Shown here: positions 1 through 12,493 of the stretch, one piece after another
Numbering within the stretch: the stretch's first letter is position 1
How the letters are laid out: the number at the start of each line of letters is the position of its first letter
Program-made: the position numbers and the translations under genes
The notes under the pieces: model-generated
Seen by the model: only the letters and a program-made list of their open reading frames with translations
Told to the model about the DNA's origin: nothing
Databases searched by the model: none
Assembly (NCBI RefSeq): GCF_000002235.5
Contig: NW_022145604.1
Location: 1,995,339-2,059,338, forward strand
Direction: 5' to 3'
Length of the DNA stretch: 64,000 nucleotides
From: Strongylocentrotus purpuratus
Lineage: Eukaryota > Echinodermata > Echinoidea > Camarodonta > Strongylocentrotidae

Positions 1-149
1 CGAAGAATGTGACGAGAGGATTAAAGAAAGATTAAAATTATAAACGATACATAGACACTTCATTGAAATAAGTGAGAGCTAGAGGATAGGGAGTGATATT
101 TTTTACATTGAAATGTTTGTTATTTTAAAGACCCGCTCCACTCACTGTT

Positions 150-930
150 AGAATGGTGTTTAAAATATCACTGTTTAAAAAAATGTTGTTTAAAAAAGTA
201 AACAACGTTGTTCAAAATCGAAAAATCAGTGCTCGATTGACTTAAACAACTATGTATTAAAAGACAAAAATATTTAATTAAACAGAGTTGTTTAAAAAGT
301 CCCGGGGGCGTCGTTGATATTTTCTCAATACGCGATTGCAATTTGCGCACACACATGCGATATGCACAAAGTACGTACATAATACATGCATGCAAGCATG
401 CAGTGCTAGCGTGCAGTGCAAGTGCATACGAAAATGGCGGAACAAGGGCAAGGCGACGACTTGATTCTTCTCGGCTTCGCCGATGGGGTTTAGGTGAAGT
501 TATAGAGACAAATAATAATGTTGTCTGTCACTGCCATGAATATGATGAACAAATGTTGAAGTATTATTGGCAACAAGCTCTGCATGTTACAGTGTATAAA
601 TCGTTGTGATTATAGCAGGAGTGGTTCCAGTAGGTCATTTCACAAATTCAAACAACCAGGTAATAACCATTAAACAGTTCTGTTTAAAATTTAAGCAACT
701 CCTTTTAAACAACCTAGTTGTGCAGTTATACTGAATAAACAACAGTTGCTTAGTAATTTAAACATTATTGTTTAAAATTTAAACAACTTGCTTTAAACAA
801 CCGAGTTGTGCAATTTTATTACTAAACAACTGTTGTTTAAAAGGTTTCCTAATTTTTAAACAACTAAGTGTTCAAAATGTAAACAACCTTAATTTGTTTA
901 ATTTTTAAACAACGTTGAGCGATTCACCGG
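150..930. repeat. Cluster of TTTAAACAAC / GTTGTTTAAA words
   Basis: The words TTGTTTAAA and TTTAAACAAC recur many times in both orientations in two clusters, about 150-300 and 670-920. They flank a more mixed stretch that holds a short ATG-started frame at 434. The spacing is irregular, so this is a degenerate repeat rather than a clean tandem array. No protein family is recognisable. From 930 to 1290 nothing supportable is seen. Confidence 0.6.
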
Positions 931-1293
931 TTAACTCGGGATGTTAAATAATTAAAAATTAAAAAAAAAAATTAAAATTTTTTAACAACTTGTTTAATTT
1001 TTTTCTAACAGTACATACCCACCCGATATAAATAAATTCATCCGTATCATTCTAGCCGTGCATGACCCGAGTGTTTTCCTGGGCGCCGCGACCCGAGTGA
1101 AAATAACATGAGAATTCACTCAAACCGGCATGAGGCGTGCGTGAAGTTTTTTAGACTCTGGATAATCTAGATTATTGAAGCTAACATTTCTAATATTATA
1201 TGTGAAATAGCACGTATAGTCACATAGATCACCATGGGGAGATAAACTGGACTGCTACAGTTAGAATGCTCCTCTTGTAGTTTACCTAGATCT

Positions 1294-1790
1294 GGGGGGG
1301 GGGGGGGGGGGGTACTCACATATTAATACATACGGGGGGCGTGCCACTCTAATGGGTCACGTTTTCATTAAAAAAAATCCCTAAACATGGGTCCCATTTT
1401 GAACGAAAATACCATTAAAAACGGGTCCGTGTTTTTTTTAAATTTCCAAATGCAAACACCCGGAAATTGTGAAAAATGGGCCATACTTCGAAAAAAATTC
1501 CCCAATATGAGCCTCAAAAATGGGTAGGGGTTTAGAGGCTTGAGCAGCACACCCCCTTCCAAACCAAATCTGAGTACCCCCCCCCCCCCCCCCTCCCCCT
1601 TGGAACCTAGGTTTATCAGCACTTGAATACACGAGTATTTCGATATTGAAGCTTGAACCATACACACACAGTCACTATATAGACATCATTTTCCGAGCGC
1701 GCCTACAAACACACACCCACTCACACGTACACACGCACGCACACACACGTACACACACACACACATACGGATGAACACACACGTATCAAG
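1294..1790. repeat. Homopolymer G/C runs and (CA)n microsatellite
   Basis: A G run of about 19 at 1294-1312, a C run near 1577-1593 and an impure (AC)n tract at about 1705-1765 lie upstream of the transporter gene. The short reading frames here are products of low complexity. Confidence 0.8.
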
Positions 1791-1939
1791 GTATAACAAA
1801 AAAGGTCAGTCATAAAATCAGTCGAACAAATTTTTAGCGAGCGTGCAGCGGGCTGACTGTACATAGCACAATAATCTGGAAAGAACTGATCGCAACTTGA
1901 CCGTCAGTGAAACTATCTTATCGATTAATCCCTGTCGTG

Positions 1940-3335
1940 ATGGAGAAGTCAAGAAGAAATGCTCTTAAAATTCTTCCTGCTTTCTTCCTTCATTCTGTTT
2001 CTCTACTGGGTACCATCAAAATCATCGGTGTTCTTCTTCCAGAAATGAAATCAGACTTGGGACTATCATCAACAGATATCGGCATCAGCCTCGGGTTGTT
2101 CCAGGCCTTCGGTTTTGCTTGTAGTACGTATCCATCATTGAATGATCATGATGCTGTTGATATGGGTTTCAAATTTATTGTACTTCAAACTCAAAGCGCT
2201 TTACAAAGTTATTATCATTGTTATCCCCTTGTCACTAACTGGAGTTCAAGTCTGCACACAGTACTCGGGAGTACAATATGTATGGCAAGACATTGATCTA
2301 CATTTGCCACTCTCAACCCAGGTGTTAAATGGGTAACTGGTAGGATGCGAAAGCTAATGTGGTTAGATAACGAAGTGTGCGCATGTAAAAATGACGCCCA
2401 GGGAGTGGAGAATGTGCATACATTGTGTGCGGGTGAGCCTGAATCCAATGACCGGGGTAATAATATACTTATCTGTAAAGCGCTTTGTGAGGGCCTCCGG
2501 TCCTGAAAAGCGCTATATAAGAACGAGCTATTATTATTATTAGTAGTAGTAGTAGTTTACACACAAAATTGCAATGCTTCTTTGGGCTATTCAATTCTTA
2601 AATAATTCTTGTATATTCAACTCCCTGTGAGAATCACCATCTACATGAGGCATCTTTAACATCACCCTTGTATTCATGACACATGACTAAAATACTTCCC
2701 TGAATGTTCCAAGAATGCATGAGTTCACAAATACCATGCCATATATGACCACTGTCCGATTATATTACAGAAAACACCCAATTTGATGTATTACGTAATC
2801 TAACAACATTTTGATTTCTACTTCTTCAAACCTGAATAGTAATTGCCATATTCGCCATCATCTTCTAACGACACAACCTTAAAAGGTATCACAGATTCCA
2901 GAATTTATCCGAAGAATCAACCATGTCAAAGAATCATAGAGTTAAATTGATCTCATGCATTGGATAGGCCTAAAATACTAATCTAATTACTTTATCTAAT
3001 TTCCATGTCAGGGAAAGTTTAGGCATGTGTATTGATACCTTTTGCCAAGTAAAATATCTTAAACTTTACAATAAAAGTAACTTAGTATGAAGGTTTTGGT
3101 TTCCTTTAATAATTGTCCTGTCCTCCTTTACCCCCTCTCCTCCCACCCAGCTCCTATCTCGATATACATTTATTGCAAGTTAGATGACATGTATCGTCGG
3201 TTGTTGCTGACAGCTGGGGCTGTTCTTGCTTCTGGAGGATTGCTCATGACAGCTACCATCACTAACAACGCTCAACTAGCTATCTACCTCACAATATCTG
3301 GTATGTATTAACTATCGTATATTCCATAATATGTT

Positions 3336-3390
<55 letters not shown>

Positions 3391-6300
3391 AGACATTTAT
3401 AACGCGCTACATATCCACCAAGAGGGTGCTCAAGGCGCTTACAATGAGCTACATAATATACTTAGATATAATTTTGCTTACATTACATTACACATGGTTA
3501 TAAAAAAGAAGAAGATGATATAAGTTAAAGTTGGCCATTAGATAAGTTTTCAGGCTGGCTTTGAAACTATCTACTGATTTACAGTCCTTAAGTGTGTTAG
3601 GGAGACTGTTCCACAGTCGGGGAGCTGCTGAGGCAAATGCTCGATCTCCCCATGATCGTCTGGTCTTAGGAATGATCAGAGTTGATGTATTGGCAGAACG
3701 CAGACCAGAACGACCAGGCTTGCGAAAGTTGAGTAGAGAAGGGTTTCCTCCAAAACACACACATAAACAAAAATTGAAGGGGGGGGGGGGTCGACCCCAA
3801 AAATGTAGTCAGTGGACATCTAGGCATAATGTAAGGCCAAATAAAAAATAAAAAAACATGTTTAGCGTCCTGTTTTTTTCAAAAATAGGAAGGAGGAGGC
3901 CCTTTTCCTTTTTCTTTTTCTTTTCTTTCATAATGGCCGCTCAAAATGGCCGCTCGGTACATTTTCCCTGACAGTCGGGCTATTTTTCAAGATGGCCGCC
4001 GGCATTTTTTTTTTTTTAATCAGAAATAGATACATTTTAGCATTGTTTTTCATGTTTTTTTTCTTAAAAAAAAAAAATATATCAATAAAAATCAACAAAA
4101 ATCAACCACAAAAAAAAAAAAATTCAAAAAAAAAAACAAAAAAACAGGAGGCGGCCCCCAAAATTAAATTGAATCGATTTATTGTCCATAATATGGAAAT
4201 TCATTGTTCACTGGTATATGTGTGTTACAAGGAAATGTACAAGATTAGACAGATTATAAAACATAATAACAGCATAACATCAATGGCGTTTCATCTAAAA
4301 ATGCGATCTGATTACTTGCATAGGAATGGAGGAAAGCAATAAAAAGGGTACAGTGTCTACATTGCTTGCCCTCGTTTTACCAAAAAGGAAGCGGGTGGGG
4401 ACGCTAAACATGTTTATTTCTTTAAGTGGCCTAAAGTATTTCTTAGTTTTTTCTTCTTCTGATAAGGTCCAAGAAAATGCGTAGGATAATTAAGGAGGAA
4501 CTAAGTTTCCCCCTGTGACCGGTTGAATCCTTTCATAATTTCCCGCTTCTCTTTTAAGTCCCTGGAAACTGCCGTAGTTCACAATTTTCGCCTAAGTCAA
4601 ATTTCGAATACTCAAATCAACCCCTCTCTAGTGAATGAGAAGGGTTTTGTATAGAGGCCTTACTGCATAGTCTATTGTGAGCTTGTTGTGAGCTCAGTGA
4701 AGCCTACTGTATAGCATACACAGTATATTGAGGATTTATTTATCGCTTTGTCAATTTTCTATCGATACCACAAGCAAGTTTTTAGAGAAAGGAATGTTTA
4801 TAGTTATAGTCCCTGACCTTCCAGTATTTTGTTCAAAAAGTTTGTCGCATCGACCTATTTCTCATTCTTACCTATCTTGCAATCCTGTCTATATATGAAC
4901 AAGGTGATAACTCAATTTCCCAGGTACGCGTACCTGCATAGGGTCTTGCAGCAGAATATTTCTGAAAGAAGTTTGCCCATTTCCCAGGTATAATGAGCTC
5001 CATGTTCCAAAATATGCATCATTTTACCAAATCATCTGTCTACATTTAAAGCACTATCGTTTCTGATGCCGTTAACTCAAGAAATGAAAGCGGGTTATAG
5101 CTGTACATTTTAGTTCATCCTCGTGAACCTATTACCTAAGAGAACCCTAAATGGAAAAAAAAATCATAGATCTCAATCATAGATAACTTCAATAAAGATA
5201 TTTCGCTAAATGTGTTGTAGGTCACGAGACTCATGATGTTTCGTTTCCAGTATTTTGTTCAAAAAGTTTGTCGCATCGACTTATTTCTCATTCTTACCTA
5301 TCTTGCAATCCTATCTATATAAATATGAACAAGGTGATATGTACTCAGTGATTCAGTGTCTTCATGCATTATGATTGCATATATTACGACATAATTCATG
5401 ATAAAACGACATATTGTTTGTTACATATATCTCTGAATGCTAGCTGTACATTCAATACAGCACATAAAAAGTTATTTTACATTACTGAATGATATCTAGT
5501 TATAATATTTAGTATATCATAATTAACTGCCCTTTTTCATCTAGCACATTTATTTCATTATAGTGAATTCCATTCTAATGTTAAATGTACGAGACAGTGA
5601 ACATGATTGAGGAAAAATCTTCCATTAAACACACAAATTCTTTGCCCGTTTCACATTATGTTTGATGCTCTTGAACCACTTATACTACATTTGGGCCCTT
5701 GAAATCATCAGATTGTGGGTAGGCCTACCCGAGACCTGTTATTTGACTATGAAAGCCTCAATTGTATCATTGTGTTTTGATACTGAAATAGGGATTTGCT
5801 GTAATCCTATAACCCCATAATGTAGTTTAAAGCAGTTCTCTAGACTGTCCAGAGTAGCTGATCCTTTGGGCCCTTTTGGGGCATCTTCACGGCTCCTGTG
5901 GTCATTTGTTAGGCTTAACCGACACATTATTTCATTCTATTCATATCGGGTTTACTACACCAAACGAATATTTTTAGCCATAATATTTTGTCTAAAATGC
6001 CTTAAATCCCTGGTGGGCCCCTAAATCTATTCCCTGCTTGGGCCGTCTGTGTTCATAACAATATGCCTCGCATTCCTACATCAGATTATTAGACAATTGT
6101 ATTTCCTCTAAACTTTTCGATTTGCTTCAATGCGTTAATCTGAAATTCATCGTGCATCAAAATGGACATTGAACACCGATTGTTAATCAACGAATAATGA
6201 CGGCATTTACGTATTCAATGAATTCCATTCGATAATAATAATAATAATAATAATAATAGTGGCTACTTGTATAGCGCACAGGTCCACTTTTCGTTGCTCA

Positions 6301-9300
6301 TGGCGCTTAGAGAAGAGGACATTAACCTTTCAACATTCAATAGGCGTAAATGGATGATAAATGGTATTATTCAAGGGTGTCGATTTGTATCCTCGGTTGG
6401 GGGGGGGGGGGAATAATAGGTGCCAAAATATATTTGGCAATGGATCAAAGCAACCAAGAGGTAGAGGCGTGTGGCAGGTTGCACCCCCTCCCTTACAAGT
6501 TATTAACTTTTTTAAGTCACCCTCAATAAAGATAACATTTTAGAGAATATGGGACCCATGTGGGTCTCACATGGGCTTGCTACCTGGGTTATTATCCTCT
6601 CAAGCATATAGGCAGGATTTTAATTAGGGGGCGGTAGTGAGCACCTCCTAGAGCGCGGAAGCTCTGACGTTTCATTAAATTATTAAAGAAAGAAGACAAT
6701 TCGTTGTACCATTCTCGACTCTTAATCCTTGTCTGAATTCAGTTTCCCCCCCCCCCCTCCTCCCGCGCGAAGCGCGGAAGCTTTGACGTTTCATTAAATT
6801 ATTTAAGAAAGAAGACGATTCGTTGTACCATTCTCGACTCTTAATCCTTGTCTGAATTCAGTTTCCCCCCCCCCCCCCGCTCTCGCGCGAAGCGCGGAAG
6901 CTTTGACATTCATTTAATTATTAGAGAAAGAAGACGATTCGTTGTATCAAATTTACTCTTAATCCTTGCTGAATTCAGTTCCCCCCCCCCCCCCTTTCTC
7001 GCGCGAAGCGCGGAAGCTTTGACGTTTCATTAAATTATTCAAGAAAGAAGACGATTCGTTGTATATATATATATATATATATGTCCACGTTCTCGTCGTG
7101 CAAATCTAAAAGTCCCTATTGTTTTCGTCAACGCTAAAACGGGGCCAGTCTTATGGGGGGGGGGGGGGGTTAAGAGTATGTGCTTCGGCGTTCTCTATAA
7201 CAAAATTACATAGATCTATAAATTCACCGAGGCCGCAATAATGGCCTTAATTGAATTTTCATATTGAAGAACAAAAATGCATTCAATATTTGTATACAGA
7301 AATGAGGAAATCAGGAGTGTCGTGGTCTAGGGGGTAGTTGACTGGGGGTGGTTATCCGGGGGTGGATGTCCAGGTGGTAGGTGTCCAGATACGAAGGATT
7401 TACATACGCACACGCACACACACAAACACACGCACACGTGCACGTTTGCGTGGGGTAGTAGTGTGTTTGTTTGGATGGGGTTATTCGTTTTATGTTACAA
7501 CTGATTTCATTTTTGTTTTCATCAATTGTACAATCTATGTAATGAAAATGTTTCGAATTCAAGTCAAAGAAAAACAAGCGTATTTTATTTCTAAGATTGA
7601 TTTGTATTGTTTGGAATCAATAAAAAAAACTATTAAAAAAAAGAAAAAGTTTCAACTCATACATTGGATGATTCCCAGCAATTAACCCATCCAATTTACT
7701 CTCTTTAATCGTCAGGAACTGGTTCAAACATCCTCGGCTCGGTCATAGTAATCATACTCAACTCGCAATCAGGAGATGACTTCAAGCTTTTCTACGGTAT
7801 TGGCAAATCTGGCTTTGCTTTCGGAATGGCCTTGGTGCCTCTTCTCGCTCATTACCTCATGTTAATATACGGCTGGAGAGGATCACTGATGATTGTGGGA
7901 GGGGTCATGACTCACCTCATACCCTTCTCGATGTTAGTCGACACTAGAAGAGAAAGCTGTAACGAGGACGAATCTGTGGATGACGAAGTTGCCGGTATTA
8001 ATATAAAGTCACCCGAGTACCGTCAGTTGTCTCGATCAAATGATAATGAGCCAGGAAATAAACATGACACAGGAAAGGAAAATGAGCCAAGGAATGATTG
8101 GCAAGGAATCGACTTGACCTTTGTAGATGAAGGACGAAGGAGAGGGTCTTTAGTGGATGCTGAAATCGTCCATGGGAAGACCCCGACAAAGCCCCACGAT
8201 GTGCAGTCTTCATCAAAGGCTGATAGAAATAAGAAACGTGAACGACAACTGGGAACCAGAACCCATGCCATTCTCAAAAAGATAATACATGCTATCACAA
8301 AATCAATTTTCTATCAGGATCCCTGGCTCACTGTCTTAATGCTCGTCGTGGGCCTCGTTGGAACGATAGATGGTGCATGGCATGCATTCTTCATTCCCCG
8401 GGCTGTGAGTAGGGGTATACCGCCTTCAAAAGCACTCACCCTTGCATATTCCGCAGGAGGCGGTTGTTTCATTGGTCGTTGCATCGGTGGTGTCCTCCCC
8501 AGTACTACACATTACGGTCAACATGAATGGTTTCTTACCTGGACAGTGATTAACTCTATTTCAATACTCATCGACATCCTCATTGCGGATTTTAACCTGA
8601 TGATCTTCACTTCTTTTGTGTCAGCGATGTGTATCGCAGAACTTGACATTTTGCAAGTCACACTCTGTAAAGAAAGGTGCTCGCCTGAAGCTTTTTCAAT
8701 GGTCTTTGCAGCTGAGGAAATCATCTTTGGAACCGCAGAGCTTTTTGGTACATCTGTCTCAGGTATAGAATACAACTTTGTTTCCAATTTTTTGTATCCA
8801 ACCATTTGGGGTGGGGGTGTTTCACAAAGATACTAAGTTGAACTTATCTCTAAGTTGGACTTAAAAATTATGGAAAGCCGTTAGCATCTTAGAATTTTTT
8901 TTATAAAAGGCATAAAATGTTGATTAAAATCATTCATATTTTCTATTATCAAGGAGATTTCATGTTCTCGATGTGGAACTAAAATACTTGAATTTTCGCT
9001 TTTGAATATATTTTATTTTAAGGCTACAAATGGCTCTCCATAATGTTTAATTCCAACTTAGAGTTAAGTTTGACTTAGGATCTTTGTGAAACACCCTCAG
9101 TGATATTAGATAGAGCCATTGCCATAAGGGCCACTTTCATAAAATTCAGGGTTCTCATAGTTAGCGCCTTATTAACTGAATAGGTAATCTTGCTCTTTTA
9201 TGTATAATATAATAATACATTGTTTTCTTCATTCAGTTTTTCTCCTCATGTCATTTTATAAGAAAACAATAGAATCACAAACAAAGACACCCCCTCGCGC

Positions 9301-10199
9301 GAATAGCCTATTGAAAACTGTCGAAAATGTTTTTAAATATTATTCAATTCTTATGAAGGATATCTCTTCAAAATGCCTAATTACCCTCATTTTGTTTTAT
9401 TTCATTATCGAATAGACCATTAAGTGTAGATATGATTCCATACAAAAATGTTGGTATGGATTCTGGCTAAACATTGTAGGAATCATTCTCACGTGAAGAA
9501 GACCTAATTTGTTTGAATGATATGTTCTTGGTGCAAAGGGAATGGGAGGTAGTTCCTCATTATGAGGCCCCTACTTTCATTGGATCAGGTGAGCGAAAGG
9601 TACACCTACCTCTTAGGGGGAGGGTTCTTCTTTTATTTAATCTAGGAGCTTAAAGGGGGAGTAGCATTACGGGACTACAAGTCGTGTGGCCTGACTCGGG
9701 ACCAATCGGTAAGGGCGACGCGACCGCAGTATTCACGTGCGTGTAACGAACACGAAACCGAAGCGTGAGGAGAACTTCGGTCTGTTTCGCGAACGCTATA
9801 GCGCGCAGACCGTTAATCAAGACCATTTGTTTACGTGCAGTTGTCCAAAAGAAGTCATATATGGCGTTAACCAGTATTTTCCATGATACACCCCCTTCAA
9901 GCCCAGGTAGGTACGCCAATGCAAGTGGATTCAATGCGGATTTGGGATATTTCTCTTGAATGGTTGCAAATGTAGCATACTGATTGTTTTTAATCGGTAC
10001 AATCGCCATTATCAATCAAGTTATTCTCGTGCTTTTCCTTCTTTTCACCATTTTCATCTGTACAGGTTACCTAGCTGATATCTATGCTGACTTTAACGCT
10101 TCTTTTATTTTCTTATTGGTCATCGAAGGCTGCTTGTTCATCATGATGGTCATTTTAAAATTCACTAAGCATCCGACTAAAAATACGACTACAAAATAA
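1940..10199 (+). CDS. Monocarboxylate-transporter-like MFS protein (SLC16-like), four exons, complete
   Basis: Predicted plasma-membrane transporter of the major facilitator superfamily. Exons: 1940-2123, 3151-3300, 7716-8762, 10066-10199; all junctions are GT-AG in phase 1 (donors gtacgt, gtatgt, gtatag; the acceptor at 3150 follows a long pyrimidine tract). The product is 504 residues. The start is the first ATG of the frame; the frame runs further upstream only from a non-ATG codon at 1907. Family signs: GTGSN at the exon 2/3 joint, the YGWRG turn at residues 163-167 followed by a hydrophobic segment, a charged cytoplasmic loop at about 187-312 between transmembrane halves, and GYLADIYADF at the start of exon 4 before the last membrane segment. 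The D-G-G-W-G-W signature that usually opens helix 1 is missing, so the substrate cannot be inferred; it is a divergent SLC16-type member. An AATAAA overlaps the stop codon. The introns hold a SINE, LINE tails, minisatellite and MITE sequence. Confidence 0.85.
2330..2546 (+). mobile_element. SINE-like element in transporter intron 1
   Basis: This segment ends in GTAAAGCGCTTTG, AAAGCGCTATATAAG and a (TTA)n tail. Its central part (GGGTGAGCCTGAATCC, then ATGACCGGGGTAATAATA) recurs at 37.17-37.29 kb. Two dispersed copies and a simple-repeat tail fit a SINE or a LINE-mobilised tail. Its exact 5' end and RNA origin cannot be fixed by eye. Confidence 0.55.
3330..3762 (-). mobile_element. LINE 3' fragment (reverse-transcriptase C-terminal tail)
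   Basis: On the minus strand the frame reads WGDRAFASAAPRLWNSLP followed by a short helix-rich end. This is the tail typical of CR1/L2-type LINE ORF2 proteins (known family pattern: DRAF..AAP.LWNSLP). It ends toward 3335 in a (TAA)n repeat and the 'gcgctacatatcc' type of 3' end. It is 5'-truncated and lies in transporter intron 2. It is not a host gene. Confidence 0.8.
3834..4432. mobile_element. MITE with ~33-bp inverted ends (CATGTTTAGCGTCC)
   Basis: AGGCCAAAT...CATGTTTAGCGTCC at 3834-3870 is matched in inverse orientation by GGACGCTAAACATG...GTGGCCT at 4399-4432. The interior is A-rich with no coding potential. Size and inverted ends fit a non-autonomous DNA transposon. Confidence 0.7.
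4821..5338 (+). repeat. Direct duplication of ~90 bp
   Basis: The segment from CCAGTATTTTGTTCAAAAAG to AACAAGGTGATA occurs at 4821-4910 and again at about 5249-5338 with few differences. It is a local segmental duplication inside transporter intron 2. From 5340 to 6230 nothing else is supportable. Confidence 0.8.
6232..6320 (-). mobile_element. (TAA)n plus short LINE-type 3' tail
   Basis: A (TAA)n run of about 25 bp is followed by 'tatagcgcaca...ggcgctt', similar to the 3' end of the LINE fragment near 3.4 kb. It is too short to classify further. Confidence 0.4.
6640..7065 (+). repeat. Minisatellite, ~118-bp unit, ~4 copies
   Basis: Each unit carries GACTCTTAATCCTTGTCTGA, a C run, GCGCGAAGCGCGGAAGC, a TTTCATTAAATTATT block and AAGAAGACGATTCGTTGTA. 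Successive 'actctt' landmarks are 118-119 bp apart. The same unit, reverse-complemented, forms the large array at 42.3-43.9 kb. An AT dinucleotide run closes the array. Confidence 0.9.
8812..9098. mobile_element. Palindromic MITE, GGGTGTTTCACAAAGAT ends
   Basis: The left end GGGTGTTTCACAAAGAT is mirrored by ATCTTTGTGAAACACCC at the right end, with further pairing (AAGTTGAACTTA / TAAGTTTGACTT) inward. It starts 50 bp after the exon 3 donor of the transporter gene. It is related to the element at 10210-10498. Confidence 0.8.
9640..9965. other. GC-rich unidentified stretch in transporter intron 3
   Basis: Base composition here is clearly richer in G+C than the surrounding intron, with GCGAACGCTATAGCGCGCAG at its centre. 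A 121-codon frame on the minus strand crosses it but resembles no known family and has no conserved motif. It may be part of an old transposon. Confidence 0.3.
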
Positions 10200-10209
10200 A
10201 TGTCAGTCC

Positions 10210-10498
10210 TGGGGGTTTTCACAAAGACTAAGATCGATTTAAAGTTGGATTTAACTATGACAGGCCATCCATGCCACTGGTTGCTCGCACCATTGGTCTC
10301 TCAATTATGATCTTTATATAATATTTTTCCTTCAATAATGAACTATCAAACGATTTAAATTCTGTAGATTTGTGACCACGATTTATACGTCCCTTGAGAA
10401 ACCAATGCCAGGAATGGTTAGAGGAACTAGTGGCATGAACGGCCTGCCATAGTTAAGTCAAACTTAAAGTCGATCTTAGTCTTTGTGAAACACTCCCC
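10210..10498. mobile_element. Palindromic MITE just after the transporter stop codon
   Basis: Ends of about 55 bp are inverted: TTTCACAAAGACTAAGATCG at the left and CGATCTTAGTCTTTGTGAAA at the right, followed inward by AGTTGGATTTAACTATG / CATAGTTAAGTCAAACT. The core repeats a small inverted pair around GCCACTGG / CTAGTGGC. It is in the same family as 8812-9098. Confidence 0.85.
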
Positions 10499-10577
10499 TT
10501 GACAGTAAGTGCGATAACATCATGTACATGGTGAAAGAAAATGTGTGGGAAAGTTGATTATGCAGTACTTTAAGAGC

Positions 10578-11739
10578 AAGTCCACTCCAAAACAAAAAAA
10601 ACTAATGTTCAATAGAAGCAGACAAATTAGACAAACCAATCAAAAAAGTTTGAGCAAAATCGGATAACTAATAAGAAAGTTATGATTTTTTTAATGACAT
10701 GAAAAACTTTGAAAATCACAAGACAAATTGTCAACATACTCATGAGTCTATGACGTCATTGCCTCACTATCCATTAATTGTTTTCTTTATATTGATAATA
10801 TAAATTTCCTATTCCCCCCCCTAAATTCGTATTTCTTCACACTAGCATCCAAGGGCGTGTTCACACCGCAAGGGGGGACCGTGGGCGGACCGTGGATCGC
10901 GCTATCGTAGCGCGACCCACGGTCCGCCCATTGGCATTCGCCGGATCCACACCGCATAGCGCGGTCTATCGTAGCACCCCCTTTTTGAGAGGTCCTGTTG
11001 CCATGACGCGGGACGTCATGAGGTCAGAGCGGTCAGAGATTTCGCGCGCTATTACGAACTAGGAGTGTTGAGTTGTACCGATTCAGATTCAGACCGCACC
11101 AAAATAGAATGAGTATAAAATTCCCCGCGTGTAGAACGATGACTTCCGGCGTGCTATCGTAGCTCGGGTTCACACCGGCAGAGATAGCGCGGTCTAGCGC
11201 GCGCTAGACCGCGCGATCTCTGCCGGTGTGAACTACCTCCAAGTTTGATTGATAGTATTATGTTTTTGTGTGCATGCACTAATATAGAGTTATTTTTTGT
11301 GTTAAATCGTGACAAATTTGAATTTTGATAAACTATTAATATAAAAATCATTGATTATGAAAATGATTATACAATTTTCAGAAAATAGTATCAATTTTTC
11401 AGAGTTCATAAAAGATTCTGTGAAATTTCATGGACGCATCATGATACAAATCATATAACGTGGGCAAAGGCATAGGGAAATGAAGTTTTGGGGGCTAAAA
11501 AGGGAAATAAATGGGATAAAAATATATAAAGCAAATGATTAATAGTGATGCAATGACGCCACAAACTGATAACCCATTTGGCAATTTGTGTACTGATTAT
11601 CTAAGTTCCAAAGTTTTTGTTTAATACTTAGAAAAAATCATAACTTCCTTATAAGTTGTCCGATTTTACTCATTCGTTTTACTCAGTTTCTCATGTTTTT
11701 CTGCATCTATTAATCGAAAACTATTTTTAGAGTGGACTT
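10578..11739. mobile_element. MITE family 'AAGTCCACTCC', interrupted copy
   Basis: The ends AAGTCCACTCC and GAGTGGACTT are inverted. Inward blocks (GCAAAATCGGATAACTAATA and the reverse of GTCCGATTTTACTCA) also pair. A second, uninterrupted copy lies at 27739-28488. Comparison of the two shows that 10853-11237 is a foreign insertion. Confidence 0.85.
10853..11237. mobile_element. GC-rich MITE nested in another MITE, TCCAA target duplication
   Basis: TCCAA occurs on both sides (10848-10852 and 11238-11242), and the uninterrupted sister element near 28.2 kb reads straight through this site. The ends share TTCACACC in inverse orientation. The right part, about 11170-11234, is a near-perfect palindrome centred on TAGCGCGCGCTA. 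Related GC-rich palindromes occur at 12530-12735. Confidence 0.8.
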
Positions 11740-11744
11740 AACCT

Positions 11745-12207
11745 TTAAAGATACTATGTCCCTTTAGCAGCCAACATCATATTCTGTAGAACTTTGCAGG
11801 AATTATGAATATGTCATGTATGTCCTATATGTGAAATTTAAACGTTAGCAGTGTCCTAATATTAAATTCATGCAAGGAAACCGGTTAACTTGCTAGACTT
11901 CACTGTCAGACACTATATCGAGTGACTGACTGGCCTTTTTTCCTTCTTTGATAATAACATACATAACATAAGCTGTAAAGGATACATGAGCATAACCCAC
12001 TTCTTGTAATGGCCAAAATTAAACTGATTGAATCTTTGCGCAGCATAAATCGTACGACCATTCGGTACAATGGTCTGAAAATCAGACCATTACTTACTGG
12101 CTCTATAGCTCTTAAGTCGATTCTAAATTAGTATTATCTTTCAAATGCCGTTGGAATTTAACCTTTTCATTTTTTTTTGGCCTGCAAATGGGACATAGTA
12201 CCTTTAA
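11745..12207. mobile_element. MITE with TTAA-bounded inverted ends
   Basis: TTAAAGATACTATGTCCC at the left matches the inverse of GGGACATAGTACCTTTAA at the right. Both ends finish in TTAA, as for piggyBac-type target sites. No transposase is present. The interior is non-coding. Confidence 0.75.
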
Positions 12208-12225
12208 GAATAGATCATTTTCATA

Positions 12226-12493
12226 ATGTAACCAAATTCAATGCATACGTCTTTGTGAGGTACCTCAATACAAATATTTCGTTCAACTGTAATGAATAAT
12301 AGTATTCCAATAGTCAGAATGCAAAATGCATATATTACGTGTTGCTAGGTAGGGCAAACCATCAGTTTTGTCCTATCTGGTAACAATTAATGTATGCAGT
12401 TCGTATTCTGACTATTGAAATACATTTATCCGTAATAGATGAATGAAATACTTCCTATCGAGACACTTTGCAGAGACGTATGCATTAGATTGT
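12226..12493. mobile_element. Palindromic MITE, ATGCATACGTCT ends
   Basis: AATGCATACGTCTTTGTGAG near the left end pairs with the inverse of ACTTTGCAGAGACGTATGCATT at the right. Inner blocks around GTCAGAATGC and TCTGACTATTGAAATAC also pair. A relative lies at 40616-40830. Confidence 0.75.

Noticed and set aside
9650..10015. 121-codon minus-strand frame in the transporter intron
   Set aside because: No family resemblance; it overlaps the pyrimidine tract before transporter exon 4 and is best taken as chance.
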